Below are positions 36,708 through 44,930 of a stretch of DNA of 64,000 bases, piece after piece (within the stretch, counting starts at the first letter, position 1; each line of letters starts with the position of its first letter). Under the pieces are notes generated by a model. That model was not told the DNA's origin, made no database searches, and saw nothing but the letters and a program-made list of their open reading frames with translations. Origin of the DNA: JALZVT01 sp964611345 (GTDB lineage: Bacteria; Pseudomonadota; Gammaproteobacteria; Pseudomonadales; Azotimanducaceae); contig CAZSYU010000007.1 in assembly GCA_964611345.1 (NCBI GenBank), positions 1 to 64,000 of the forward strand, given 5' to 3'. The translations under genes were made by a program, and so were the position numbers.

Positions 36708-37179
36708 ACGACCGACAAATGTTGAGGTAGTGCGCTTTGCCGCACAATACGCGCAGGCGTTTGCTGCGTTAAATCGCGAGTGGATCGAAACCTATTTTGA
36801 GATCGAAGATGAAGATCTGAAAATGATCGAGCACCCCCAGGAGTACGTATTAGACGGCGGTGGTGAGATCTTCACCGCGTTGGTCGATAGCGAGCCCGTG
36901 GGTACGGTGGCGATGGTGAAGAGCGATGCAACCACGTTTGAACTCGCCAAGATGGCCGTGGCACCTGCGGCTCAAGGATCAGGCATTAGTCATTTACTGA
37001 TGGATGCCTGTATCGATTTTGCACGCAGCGCTGGCGCACTAGAGATATTCCTGATCACCAACGATATTCTGGCGCCTGCTATGGGGCTGTATTTAAAGTC
37101 TGGCTTTGTGCGTCAGCCCCAAAACAACGACCAGCGATACGCGCGCGGTAACACAGAGATGCGCTTGTCGCTCGTATGA
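36700..37179 (+). CDS. GNAT family N-acetyltransferase
   Basis: A 159-residue GNAT protein. Acetyl-CoA binding motif A reads ELAKMAVAPAAQGSGISHLLMDACIDFAR, with R/Q-x-x-G-x-G/A represented as AAQGSG. The start overlaps the esterase stop by 8 bases, suggesting coupling. The acceptor may be an amino acid, antibiotic or protein N-terminus; not determinable. Confidence 0.9.
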   Translation: MTKRPTNVEVVRFAAQYAQAFAALNREWIETYFEIEDEDLKMIEHPQEYVLDGGGEIFTALVDSEPVGTVAMVKSDATTFELAKMAVAPAAQGSGISHLLMDACIDFARSAGALEIFLITNDILAPAMGLYLKSGFVRQPQNNDQRYARGNTEMRLSLV

Positions 37180-37202
37180 CTTCGTTGTCAGAGCTTTGCT
37201 CG

Positions 37203-37877
37203 TCAAGCGCCAGCAGAAATAGAAAAGTTCAGTTGGCCTGCGGCCTTGCAGGCCGGCCGTGCATGCATGCGCTGCAGGTAGTATTCAAAGACTTCGCTGA
37301 GCTCAAAGTCACACGATTTGGCCCAGTCCAGGCAGGTGGTTAACACAATATCAACGCCGCTGAACTCATCGCCAAGCAGATAATCGCTTTGGGCGAGCTG
37401 CCGTTGTGCAACCTGTATGTGCGTTTCGAAACACTCACGGGCGGTTGCAACGGCCTCCGGCGCAGCACCGTAAATGTGTGTCAGGTCTTCGTGTTTGCGC
37501 AGTATATAAAGAGCCTGGGCGTCGATCTCCATCAACAAATAAGACATCCATTCATCGTACTTGGCGTGTAGCTCCAGATTGTCGCTGGGTGGTAGTAATG
37601 GCGTGCCAGTGTTGCCGGGCAGTCTCTCTCTTAGCCGAGCAAGGTGATTGATGATTGCGCCGCTCTCGGTAAGGACAAGATCGTTGTGCAGTAGCACCGG
37701 AATTTTTTGTTTGGCGTTCAGTGCGACAAAGCCAGGCTCCTGGGTTGCGCCGGTGCGCGAGCCGATGAGTTCAACGCTGTATTCCAGGCCAAGTTCGTGG
37801 GCAGCCCAGTGGGCCCGCATGGTTCGCGAGGTGGCGCCCCCGATGATTTTTAGTTCAATGGCAGGGGGCTGGGTCAT
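37203..37877 (-). CDS. Glutathione S-transferase family protein
   Basis: A 224-residue GST. Thioredoxin-like N-terminal domain with KIPVLLHNDLVLTESGAIINHLA, where the cis-proline and E-S glutathione-binding pair are conserved. C-terminal helical domain with YLLGDEFSGVDIVLTTCLDWAK (N-capping aspartate). It converges on the acetyltransferase gene and lies upstream of the ATP-grasp ligase operon on the same strand, but 54 bases separate them. Confidence 0.9.
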   Translation of the reverse strand: MTQPPAIELKIIGGATSRTMRAHWAAHELGLEYSVELIGSRTGATQEPGFVALNAKQKIPVLLHNDLVLTESGAIINHLARLRERLPGNTGTPLLPPSDNLELHAKYDEWMSYLLMEIDAQALYILRKHEDLTHIYGAAPEAVATARECFETHIQVAQRQLAQSDYLLGDEFSGVDIVLTTCLDWAKSCDFELSEVFEYYLQRMHARPACKAAGQLNFSISAGA

Positions 37878-37893
37878 GTTGGCCTCTCGAGTC

Positions 37894-37931
37894 AGGTTGC
37901 CAGCTTAGGTTGGCAGCTTGGGTTGGCAAGT
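37894..37931. repeat. Short imperfect 13-base tandem repeat
   Basis: About 2.7 copies of (a/g)ggttggcagctt in the spacer upstream of the GST gene. Probably slippage. Confidence 0.6.
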
Positions 37932-38941
37932 CAGTTAAACAGGTCTGGTTGTGCTTTCCGCGGTGCGTGCGCAAATTGTTCAATTGCGTAATGGATACGC
38001 TCCTCCACCGTGGGGTGCAAGGACTCCAGGGCCTCGATGTGTTCGAGCCGTGGTTTCAGCCCCGCCTGATTGGTGACCTGAATGGTCAGTCCGGGTCGGG
38101 CATTTAGCTCGAGTAACAGTGGTCCGCGATCGCGATCGAGAACGATATCTGCACCCAGGTATCCAAGCCCGGTCATGTCGTAGCAACTTGCAGCGAGCAA
38201 CAACAATTGCTGCCAGTTGGGTACCTCCAGTTGATCGAGTCGATTACCGGTATCTGGATGCTGGGTAATGAGTTCATTGTGTTGCACCGCGGCGATGCTG
38301 CCCCCGGTGCGAATATCCAAACCGACACCAATCGCCCCCTGATGCAGGTTGGCTTTGCCGTCAGACGATCGGGTGGCCAGGCGCAGCATGCCCATTACCG
38401 GGTAGCCTTGAAACAAAATAAGACGAATATCGGGGACGCCTTTGTAGCTCACGTCTTCGAACACCGGGTCGATCTGCACCAGATCCTCCACAATGGCCTG
38501 ATCAGTTCGACCGCCCAGAGAGAACAGGCCGCTAACCACGTTCGACATGTGGCGTTTGAGTTCGTCCCAAGACACCGATTCGCCATTGCTGCGTATCAGA
38601 CCCTGCTCGTCACGACCGATAATGACCAGAATGCCTTTACCCCCACTGCCGTTGGCCGGTTTCACTACAAACTTGTCAAGCTTGCGCAGTTGTTCGTAAG
38701 CACTCTCCACTTCGTATGGTGTCCTAACGACGTGAATGAGCTCGGGGACTGCAACGTTGTGCTTGGCGGCGAGCAGCTTGGTTTGCAACTTGTCGTCAAC
38801 CAGTGGGTACAGCCGGCGTTCGTTATAGCGCGAGATATAGCGCACGTTGCGGCAGTTCATGCCGAGCATGCCCAAGTCCTTAAGCTGGCGGGGCCCGATC
38901 CAGTCGAAGCGACGGCGTGTGTGTGCAATGTCAGTCGCCAT
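37931..38941 (-). CDS. RimK-related ATP-grasp ligase
   Basis: A 336-residue ATP-grasp protein of the alpha-L-glutamate-ligase-like group (TIGR02291-like). ATP-grasp elements: DKFVVKPANGSGGKGILVI (phosphate-binding loop), QAIVEDLVQIDPVFEDVSYKGVPDIRLILF, and the metal-binding LLLELNARPGLTIQVTNQAG. It would form an amide between a carboxylate, probably glutamate or a peptide end, and an amine. It is the last gene of an operon with a 7TM transglutaminase-like protein and a retropepsin-like protein; its ATG abuts the stop of the 7TM gene. The substrate of this trio is unknown. Confidence 0.9.
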   Translation of the reverse strand: MATDIAHTRRRFDWIGPRQLKDLGMLGMNCRNVRYISRYNERRLYPLVDDKLQTKLLAAKHNVAVPELIHVVRTPYEVESAYEQLRKLDKFVVKPANGSGGKGILVIIGRDEQGLIRSNGESVSWDELKRHMSNVVSGLFSLGGRTDQAIVEDLVQIDPVFEDVSYKGVPDIRLILFQGYPVMGMLRLATRSSDGKANLHQGAIGVGLDIRTGGSIAAVQHNELITQHPDTGNRLDQLEVPNWQQLLLLAASCYDMTGLGYLGADIVLDRDRGPLLLELNARPGLTIQVTNQAGLKPRLEHIEALESLHPTVEERIHYAIEQFAHAPRKAQPDLFN

Positions 38942-40435
38942 TTAATGAGGCATACCGGTAAAGCGCGTTAACTCAGTCAGGCGATAGCCGGTGTAACGAC
39001 CAAGTAACAAAATGAACGCCAACAGGCACAAATGCAGTTCGGGAAAGTTAAATGCCAGATGTTCGACGAGTGGTTGAGTCATGAGCAAATAGGCGAGCAC
39101 GGCAACAAACAGACTTCCGCCACCCTGAATTAACACCTCCTTTGGACCCTCTTCTTCCCAGAGTATTGACATGCGTTCGATAGTCCACGCAAGGATGATC
39201 ATGGGAAAGAAGGAAATGGTCAGGCCACCAATCAAGCCGAGCTGATAACTGAGAATGCTGAATACCGAGATGATGCCGATCACGACGATTACCAGCGTCG
39301 CTATTCTGGCGACCAACAGCAGGTTTAATGCGGATAAGTAGGAACGAATGATCAGCCCTACGGCGATAACCAGCAGAAAGCTGATTAGTCCCGGAACGAG
39401 CTCGGTTTGTAGAAACGACAGGGCGATCAACACGGGCATAAAGGTGCCGGACGTGCGAAAGCCAATAAGGATACGCATGAGTACAACAACAAAAGCGCCA
39501 ACAGGCAGCAACATGATCAGCTTGAACATGCTTTGCTCTGCGACCGGCAGGGAATACAGCGAGACGAGAGGTGAATTATTACCTTCGTCTACCAGCGTAA
39601 GCGACGGACGGTTTTGGCTGATCATGCTGAACAGCACCTTAGAGTCGCTGCCGCCAATCACCTCAAGCACGCCTGGCTGACCGGTCTGCCACAACAGAAG
39701 ATTATCGGCGCTGGTACGCTGTGCGTTATCCGGGTCAATCAGCCGCCAGTCGGTATCGTCCCAGACCTGGACGAGTTGTCGCAGCGATTGGCGTCGCCGC
39801 TGGTCTTCGAGGTCCAGGCCCGCCACGGTGCGTGCATTGAAACCCGCCGTTTGCAGCATGCGGGGTAAGAGGCGCGCAGAAGACCACTCCTGCAACAGCA
39901 GGCTCATGTTTTGATCCAGCGGCTCGGTATTCATCCGTTGCAGCAGCTGCCGTGCCAAGGTGTAGCCGTCGGCCGTTTGCGGCAACACGGCTGTGAGCAC
40001 GGTGTCGGCTGCGGTCATGAAGGGTTCTTCCCACACGATCTCCGGCACCCTGGTGGGTTTTGGTGGCGTAACCGCATAGCCGGGATCGGCTATCGCTTCA
40101 ATCTTATAGAACAGCGTTTGTTCGCCGCGTGCTTCCTGTTTTGACCAGCGCGCCTGCCGCTGTTCGCTGCCTTGCTCGGTGGTGTAGCCGTAACCGGCAG
40201 ATGCCGTGCTTTCGCTGATCATGCGGAAGTCTGACTGCTCGGGCGGCAGTGCCAGTTTGACCTGAGTCGGGCCACCGTTGGCGTCAAACTCTATGCGCGC
40301 TTCGATCTGCCAAACGGCCTGTGCAGTGCCCGGTGTGTAGGGGACACGATATTCCGCGTGGCGAAACAGGGCGGTGGCAATGCCTGCTAGCAGCAGCAAG
40401 CCAACAATAAACAGGAAAGGGCCGCGCTTGGTCAT
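38942..40435 (-). CDS. Inactive transglutaminase-7TM membrane protein
   Basis: A 497-residue membrane protein. One helix at the N-terminus (FLFIVGLLLLAGIATALF), an extracytoplasmic domain to about residue 290 that resembles a transglutaminase fold (LLPRMLQTAGFNARTVAGLDLEDQRRR) but shows no clear Cys-His-Asp triad, then seven helices from about 300 on (LIMLLPVGAFVVVLMRILIG and following). It matches the family called inactive transglutaminase fused to seven TM helices. Its ATG overlaps the stop of the retropepsin-like gene. It is probably the membrane part of the ligase/protease trio. Confidence 0.87.
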   Translation of the reverse strand: MTKRGPFLFIVGLLLLAGIATALFRHAEYRVPYTPGTAQAVWQIEARIEFDANGGPTQVKLALPPEQSDFRMISESTASAGYGYTTEQGSEQRQARWSKQEARGEQTLFYKIEAIADPGYAVTPPKPTRVPEIVWEEPFMTAADTVLTAVLPQTADGYTLARQLLQRMNTEPLDQNMSLLLQEWSSARLLPRMLQTAGFNARTVAGLDLEDQRRRQSLRQLVQVWDDTDWRLIDPDNAQRTSADNLLLWQTGQPGVLEVIGGSDSKVLFSMISQNRPSLTLVDEGNNSPLVSLYSLPVAEQSMFKLIMLLPVGAFVVVLMRILIGFRTSGTFMPVLIALSFLQTELVPGLISFLLVIAVGLIIRSYLSALNLLLVARIATLVIVVIGIISVFSILSYQLGLIGGLTISFFPMIILAWTIERMSILWEEEGPKEVLIQGGGSLFVAVLAYLLMTQPLVEHLAFNFPELHLCLLAFILLLGRYTGYRLTELTRFTGMPH

Positions 40436-41172
40436 TTGCCGGTATTGGATTCAACTTTGGGCTGGACGAACTCTTTGCCAACATCAACCAATGCAACGTC
40501 CTGCAGGAACGTGCGCCCCAGGAGCACAGGGTGCTCTGAGTTAGAGCGGTCGCTGAGAATAAAGTCGAACGAATCGAGTACGTTACCGAGTTGCACGCGC
40601 AGCCGCACCACAGGACGCTTGCTGACGCGTAACCGGCGAACGATCTTGCGTTCCACGACAACTTCCGCCGCCAGCGTAAACCGCACCCAGTCGTCGCCGT
40701 CGCGCTCAAACGGCGTTATGTCCGTCGCGTGGATGGCGTTTGTGCTGGTGCCGGTGTCGATACGCGCCACAAGACCGATGTCCGGTGGGGTAATCCACAG
40801 ATGCTCGGCGGCGCCCACCACCATCTTGTCGTCATCGATCAGAATGGTTTGGGTCACAATCTCGTCGCACGTTGTGAGTACGGCTGCGTCGCTCTGACAT
40901 GCCGTCTGCACCGCCCCAGGTAGCTGCTTAATGTCACCATCGATCGTCTGCAGCCGACTATTGACGGACTCCATGCGTTCTTGCTGGCTAGCAGTGAGGG
41001 CCGCGAGGTCTTCACGCGTGGCGCTCACCAGAGATTCAAGCTGGACGAGCTCTGCTGACAGGGCCTCTATTTCGCTGGGTTCAAGTACGCGAGGCTGGAG
41101 CTGGCAACCGCCGAGCAGCAGGGTGGTGAGCGCAAGTACTGACAACACGCTTGTGTTTAATTGGACAGTCAA
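40432..41172 (-). CDS. Retropepsin-like/ATP-dependent zinc-protease family lipoprotein
   Basis: A 246-residue protein with a TTG start and lipobox L-G-G-C near residue 23, so a membrane-anchored lipoprotein. A coiled-coil-like segment follows (EIEALSAELVQLESLVSATREDLAALTASQQERM). The catalytic part holds a single D-T-G motif, VARIDTGTSTNAIHA, with VLLGRTFLQDVALVDV as second strand, typical of the retropepsin-fold group often annotated as ATP-dependent zinc protease (RimB-like). A dimer would supply the two aspartates. First gene of the trio, divergent from the radical SAM gene, with a LexA box 61 bases upstream of its start. Confidence 0.87.
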   Translation of the reverse strand: MTVQLNTSVLSVLALTTLLLGGCQLQPRVLEPSEIEALSAELVQLESLVSATREDLAALTASQQERMESVNSRLQTIDGDIKQLPGAVQTACQSDAAVLTTCDEIVTQTILIDDDKMVVGAAEHLWITPPDIGLVARIDTGTSTNAIHATDITPFERDGDDWVRFTLAAEVVVERKIVRRLRVSKRPVVRLRVQLGNVLDSFDFILSDRSNSEHPVLLGRTFLQDVALVDVGKEFVQPKVESNTGK

Positions 41173-41220
41173 TGTTCTACGGGATTCGTCCGTTAAGAGC
41201 GGGTGAGTCTACTCACTGGG

Positions 41221-41249
41221 TTGATTCTAAGTTACTGTCTATATATACA
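41221..41249 (+). promoter_or_regulatory. Promoter of the radical SAM gene
   Basis: A -35 box TTGATT at 41221 and -10 box TATACA at 41244, 17 bases apart. The -10 box lies inside the LexA operator. Start would be near 41256, so the ATG at 41274 fits better than that at 41259. Confidence 0.6.
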
Positions 41250-41252
41250 GTA
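41233..41252. promoter_or_regulatory. LexA (SOS) box
   Basis: A site CTGTCTATATATACAG flanked by TA on both sides (as TA...TA). It fits CTGT-N8-ACAG and differs from the 20-base E. coli consensus at a single base (C for A after CTGT). It covers the -10 region of the radical SAM gene and lies 61 bases before the divergent retropepsin gene. Strong candidate for LexA repression. Confidence 0.85.
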
Positions 41253-41273
41253 TAGTTAATGAGGCGTTCAGAT

Positions 41274-41963
41274 ATGACACGCAACAGCAAACAATACAAG
41301 AAATACAAGAAATACAAGAAATACAAGAAATACAAGAAAGGACGCGGCGCGCTGACCAACTCGGCCAGCCGTTATGTACCCACGCACACCGAGTATGACA
41401 GCGGGGCAGCGCCAGCAGTTGCGAAGCAGTGTAATTTCTATCCGGATAAGACTCAGCGCCTGATTACCACTAACAATTCACCAGATATTAGTTTCGAGCA
41501 ATCAATAAATGCCTATAAAGGCTGTGAGCACGGCTGCGTGTATTGCTTTGCCCGACCGACACACGCCTACCTGGATCTATCCCCGGGACTCGATTTTGAA
41601 ACCCTGATTTTCTACAAAACGGATGTAGAGGCTTGTCTGCGCGCGGAACTGGAGCGGCCGACGTACCGTCCCAAAGTCATCGCCCTCGGCACAAATACCG
41701 ACCCGTATCAGCCGGTGGAAAAACGTCTGCGCATTACCCGCACTATTCTCACCACGCTGCTCGAGTATCGGCACCCGGTGAGTATTGTTACCAAGGGTGC
41801 TTTACTCGAGCGCGATATCGACCTGCTCGCGAAGCTCGCTGCACACAACCTGGTTGTGGTGATGATTAGCCTGACAACACTCGACAATGGCTTGAAGACC
41901 AGGCTCGAGCCGCGAGCAGCCAGTCCGGCTAAACGGCTTGATCTGGTTCAGCAATTGGCGGCG
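41274..41963 (+). CDS. Radical SAM protein, PA0069/SPL-like, 3' end missing
   Basis: A radical SAM enzyme of the PA0069/Rv2578c type, related to spore photoproduct lyase (COG1533); 230 residues are visible before the assembly gap. Start at the ATG at 41274, which has a GAGG site. The FeS-cluster motif is C84-EHG-C88-VY-C91 after FEQSINAYKG. LGTNTDPYQPVEKRLRITR and VSIVTKGALLERDIDLL are typical. Family length is about 350 residues, so a third is lost. The N-terminal 22 residues are a K-K-Y repeat not found in the core. Under a LexA-type promoter, a DNA-damage role is plausible. The true reaction is unknown for this family. Confidence 0.88.
41295..41339 (+). repeat. Five 9-base tandem repeats coding Y-K-K
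   Basis: Five perfect copies of tacaagaaa in frame near the start of the radical SAM gene. Changes in copy number would keep the frame and alter a basic tail by three residues each. Confidence 0.95.
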
Positions 41964-42063
41964 NNNNNNNNNNNNNNNNNNNNNNNNNNNNNNNNNNNNN
42001 NNNNNNNNNNNNNNNNNNNNNNNNNNNNNNNNNNNNNNNNNNNNNNNNNNNNNNNNNNNNNNN
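41964..42063. other. Assembly gap, 100 N
   Basis: Exactly 100 N, the usual placeholder for a gap of unknown size. The lost radical SAM end alone needs about 390 bases, so the true gap is probably larger, or a misjoin. Confidence 0.99.
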
Positions 42064-42064
42064 C

Positions 42065-42340
42065 TTCGCGCACCGCGGCCGTGAATTTGTATTGCGGGTG
42101 CGCCCGGGCGAGTACGTCGGGTTGTTCTATAACGGTGTGCCGCGCAAGGAGCGCGTTTATGCGGGGCGCGAGCCGCTGTATTTGTGGACTAACGTTGAGC
42201 TCGAGTGGGAAGAGCACCACTACATAGAAGCGCGCTACTGGCCGTCCACCGGCGCCCTGCAGGCCACGGTGAATGGCGCGCAATTGGCGCAGTGGGAGGT
42301 GCCAGACGCCACTTTGGGCGCCGCGGACGCGGACCGTTAA
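42065..42340 (+). CDS. 3' fragment of an unidentified gene after the gap
   Basis: An open frame from the gap edge to a TAA at 42340, ninety-one residues. It begins FAHRGREFVLRVRPGEYVG and goes on with aromatic-rich sequence (YLWTNVELEWEEHHYIEARYW, TGALQATVNGAQLAQWEV). It does not look like a radical SAM C-terminus. The beta-rich, aromatic pattern hints at a carbohydrate-binding or jelly-roll fold, but I recognise no family. Probably the end of a separate gene whose start is in the gap. Confidence 0.6.
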   Translation, partial: FAHRGREFVLRVRPGEYVGLFYNGVPRKERVYAGREPLYLWTNVELEWEEHHYIEARYWPSTGALQATVNGAQLAQWEVPDATLGAADADR

Positions 42341-42366
42341 ACCGTTGTTCGTGTTGTTTATAGCTT

Positions 42367-43107
42367 ATGAATTCTCAAGTATTTCAAGAAGATGGCTATC
42401 AGGTCGTAAAGGGCTTCTTAAGCTCTGAGAGGGTAGCGAGACTGCGTGCGGTGAGTGAATCGGCGTTGCAACCCCTGCTCGCGCCTGTGGAATACGAAGC
42501 AGACACCGGCTACCCCGGCGCGCCACTCAATCGGCAAGCAGCAGGCGGACTAACCTCGCGGCGGTTGCTCGCTGCCTATGCGCGCGATCCGCTGTTTCGG
42601 TCGCTGGCAACTGACAGCCGGCTAGCGGCGCTGCTGCACGAATTGTTGAATGAGGCGCCGCTGCTATCCCAGGCGCACCACAACTGTGTGATGACCAAGC
42701 ACCCCGGGTTTAGTAGCCAAACGCTGTGGCACCAGGACATTCGTTATTGGGCGTTTAGTCGGCCGGAGCTGATCTCGGCCTGGTTTGCATTAACCCCCGA
42801 GCACCGGCGCAACGGCGCGCTCATGCTGATTCCCGGCAGTCATCGACTCGATATTGCGCCCGCGCAGCTTGATGACAAGCTCTTTCTGCGTCCGGAGCTT
42901 GCTGACAACGCAGCGTTAATTGCGTCCGCGCAGGCCGTGGAGTTAGCTCCAGGTGATCTGTTGTTGTTCCACTGTCGGCTGTTTCATGCCGCAGGCACCA
43001 ATGAAACTTCAGACCTCAAGCTGTCCACCGTTTTTACTTATCATGGTGCAAGCAATGCGCCGCTGCCCGATACCCGGTCGGCACTCTACCCGTCGGTTGC
43101 ACTGTGA
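42367..43107 (+). CDS. Phytanoyl-CoA dioxygenase (PhyH) family protein
   Basis: A 246-residue Fe(II)/2-oxoglutarate dioxygenase. Iron ligands are H122 and D124 (LWHQDIRYW) and H206 (HCRLFHAAGTN); the 2-oxoglutarate-binding arginine is probably in TSDLKLSTVF or HRRNGALMLIPGSHR. Such enzymes hydroxylate acyl-CoA or small hydrophobic or amino acid-type substrates. Its stop overlaps the next gene's GTG (GTGA). Substrate unknown. Confidence 0.92.
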   Translation: MNSQVFQEDGYQVVKGFLSSERVARLRAVSESALQPLLAPVEYEADTGYPGAPLNRQAAGGLTSRRLLAAYARDPLFRSLATDSRLAALLHELLNEAPLLSQAHHNCVMTKHPGFSSQTLWHQDIRYWAFSRPELISAWFALTPEHRRNGALMLIPGSHRLDIAPAQLDDKLFLRPELADNAALIASAQAVELAPGDLLLFHCRLFHAAGTNETSDLKLSTVFTYHGASNAPLPDTRSALYPSVAL

Positions 43108-43745
43108 GTGACCCATCAGACCCATCTGCTGGCGACGAAGAGGCGCTGTTTCGAGCGGCGATGGGCGATGTCCAGCCGTTGGCAGATTCCCGCGCTGGCA
43201 AGAAGGCCACCCAAAAAGCGGAAGCACCCCGGCCGGACGCCACCGCAGGGCAGGCGCAGCGGCGCAAAGATGCGGTGACCGAGCGAGACGCGGAAGGTGA
43301 GGAGCGCGTTATGACGCTTGGGGAAGTGCCGCCCATTGATCCGCATGCTGTTTTGGCCTGGAAACAGGATGGGGTGCAGCAAGGCGTGTTCGATAAGTTA
43401 CGTAAAGGGGAATACCCCGTTGAGGCGCAACTCGATCTGCACCACAAGACGGTTAAGGAAGCGCGGGTCGCCCTCTGGGAGTTTCTGCAAGCAGCGCAGC
43501 AGCAGGGCTATCGTTGCGTGTTGATTGCCCACGGTCGCGGCGAACGCAGTCCTGTGCCTGCGCGGTTAAAGAGTTTTGTCTTGCATTGGCTCACCGGTCT
43601 GCCGTTGGCGATCGCCTTTCATACGGCGCTCGCCCGCCAGGGCGGTACCGGTGCCACTTACGTGCTGGTGCAGAAGTCGAAGAAAGCAAAGTCTGAGAAC
43701 CGCGAACGTCATGGTGGTCGTGCAGGTGGTTGTGCCGAGGACTGA
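43104..43745 (+). CDS. Smr-domain endonuclease-like protein
   Basis: A 213-residue protein with a C-terminal Smr domain. After a low-complexity charged N-terminal 90 residues comes AQLDLHHKTVKEARVALWEFL (LDLHxxT) and CVLIAHGRGERS (HGxG), then TALARQGGTGATYVLVQ. This is the SmrA/YdaL type. Smr domains nick DNA or act on RNA and stalled ribosomes. The start GTG overlaps the PhyH stop. Confidence 0.92.
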   Translation: MSDPSDPSAGDEEALFRAAMGDVQPLADSRAGKKATQKAEAPRPDATAGQAQRRKDAVTERDAEGEERVMTLGEVPPIDPHAVLAWKQDGVQQGVFDKLRKGEYPVEAQLDLHHKTVKEARVALWEFLQAAQQQGYRCVLIAHGRGERSPVPARLKSFVLHWLTGLPLAIAFHTALARQGGTGATYVLVQKSKKAKSENRERHGGRAGGCAED

Positions 43746-43773
43746 GCGCCTGTCAGCCCGTCTGCGAGAGTAC

Positions 43774-44883
43774 TCAGACGCGGCCCTTATCAAGTTCCAG
43801 GCGTCCTCTCGCGAGGTTTAGTCGCAACACATCCGAGGCCCCCTCGGTGAGTTGGTACACCCGCACCTCGTTGTAGAGTGCCGCCAGCGGATGCCCTTCG
43901 CGCAGGGCCTGACCGCCCACCAACTGAATGGCAACGTCAATAATTCGGGCCGCGGCTTCGGAGGCAAACACTTTAGTGGCAATCGACTCGTTGACGATGT
44001 TTTCGCCCGCATCACCCAGGCGCGCTGTGCGGTACAGCATGCTGCGGGCGGCAAAGGCGTCAATCCGGGTTTGGGCGTAGCGCAGACGCACGGATTCCAG
44101 GTCTTTGAGAGGCTTGCCACCGCGATGCGGTTTCTTGATGTGGGCGTCGAGGTAGTCAATGGTCCATTGTATAAGACCCGTGCAGGTGGCGGCGATGACC
44201 AGGCGCGTGTCACCGATCTGGCGCAGCGCGCGCGGCAAGCCTTCGCCGGGTTTGCCGACGACGTGACTGACGGGGATGCGGACATTATCAAAGGTAAAGG
44301 CCATGTGGTGGCTGCCGTCGGTGGAGGCAAACTTGCCGGTCGCGATAACGCCGGCGGCATCGGTGTCGATCACCAGCATCGCTGGCCCCTCGTCGTCGAT
44401 GTGAATCAGTGCGTTCATGAAGTCGGCGTCGCTGCCACCGGTCACATAGGACTTGGCACCGTTCACCACATAGACGTCACCGTCGCGTACTGCCCAGCTA
44501 TGCCGTGGGGCATCGTCTGCCTCGGTAAACGCAAAGGCGCCGCGCTTCTGGCCAGCCATTAGGGGTTCAAGGTAGTTTGTTTTTAGCTCGCCGGTGGCGC
44601 CAGCCAGCACGCCTGGTGCGGGGCCAAACGCGGCACCGGTGGTGGCTGAGCGCGAAGCGCTGAGTGCCTCTCTGGCAAGAGTGAGTTGCACCAGTGATCC
44701 TGGTTGGCCGCCGTACTCCTCGGGTTGGGTTTTGTAGAACAGCCCCATGGCTTTTGAGGCGGCAATGATGCGGGCACGACGATCCGGCTCAGGTTCGTCC
44801 GCGCGCAGCGGCAGCTCCGTGCGGATGAAAGCCTCGAGCTGCGTCTTAAAGGCCTGATCGGCGCTGGAGAGAAATTCTGGCAT
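43774..44883 (-). CDS. Acyl-CoA dehydrogenase
   Basis: A 369-residue FAD-dependent acyl-CoA dehydrogenase. FAD and substrate-binding segments include FAFTEADDAPRHSWAVRDGDVYVVNGAKSYVTGGSDADFMNALI and the C-terminal QLVGGQALREGHPLAALYNEVRVYQLTEGASDVLRL. In this last segment, E in LTEGASDV occupies the family position of the catalytic base region. The domain order is complete. It would introduce a double bond into an acyl-CoA of unknown chain length. Confidence 0.9.
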   Translation of the reverse strand: MPEFLSSADQAFKTQLEAFIRTELPLRADEPEPDRRARIIAASKAMGLFYKTQPEEYGGQPGSLVQLTLAREALSASRSATTGAAFGPAPGVLAGATGELKTNYLEPLMAGQKRGAFAFTEADDAPRHSWAVRDGDVYVVNGAKSYVTGGSDADFMNALIHIDDEGPAMLVIDTDAAGVIATGKFASTDGSHHMAFTFDNVRIPVSHVVGKPGEGLPRALRQIGDTRLVIAATCTGLIQWTIDYLDAHIKKPHRGGKPLKDLESVRLRYAQTRIDAFAARSMLYRTARLGDAGENIVNESIATKVFASEAAARIIDVAIQLVGGQALREGHPLAALYNEVRVYQLTEGASDVLRLNLARGRLELDKGRV

Positions 44884-44930
44884 AAGGTTAAATATTTATA
44901 TCTTTCAATTAGATGCAGTGTTTTCTTAGC

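Noticed and set aside
41295..41339. CRISPR-like repeat
   Set aside because: Units are 9 bases, coding and without spacers; simple tandem repeat.
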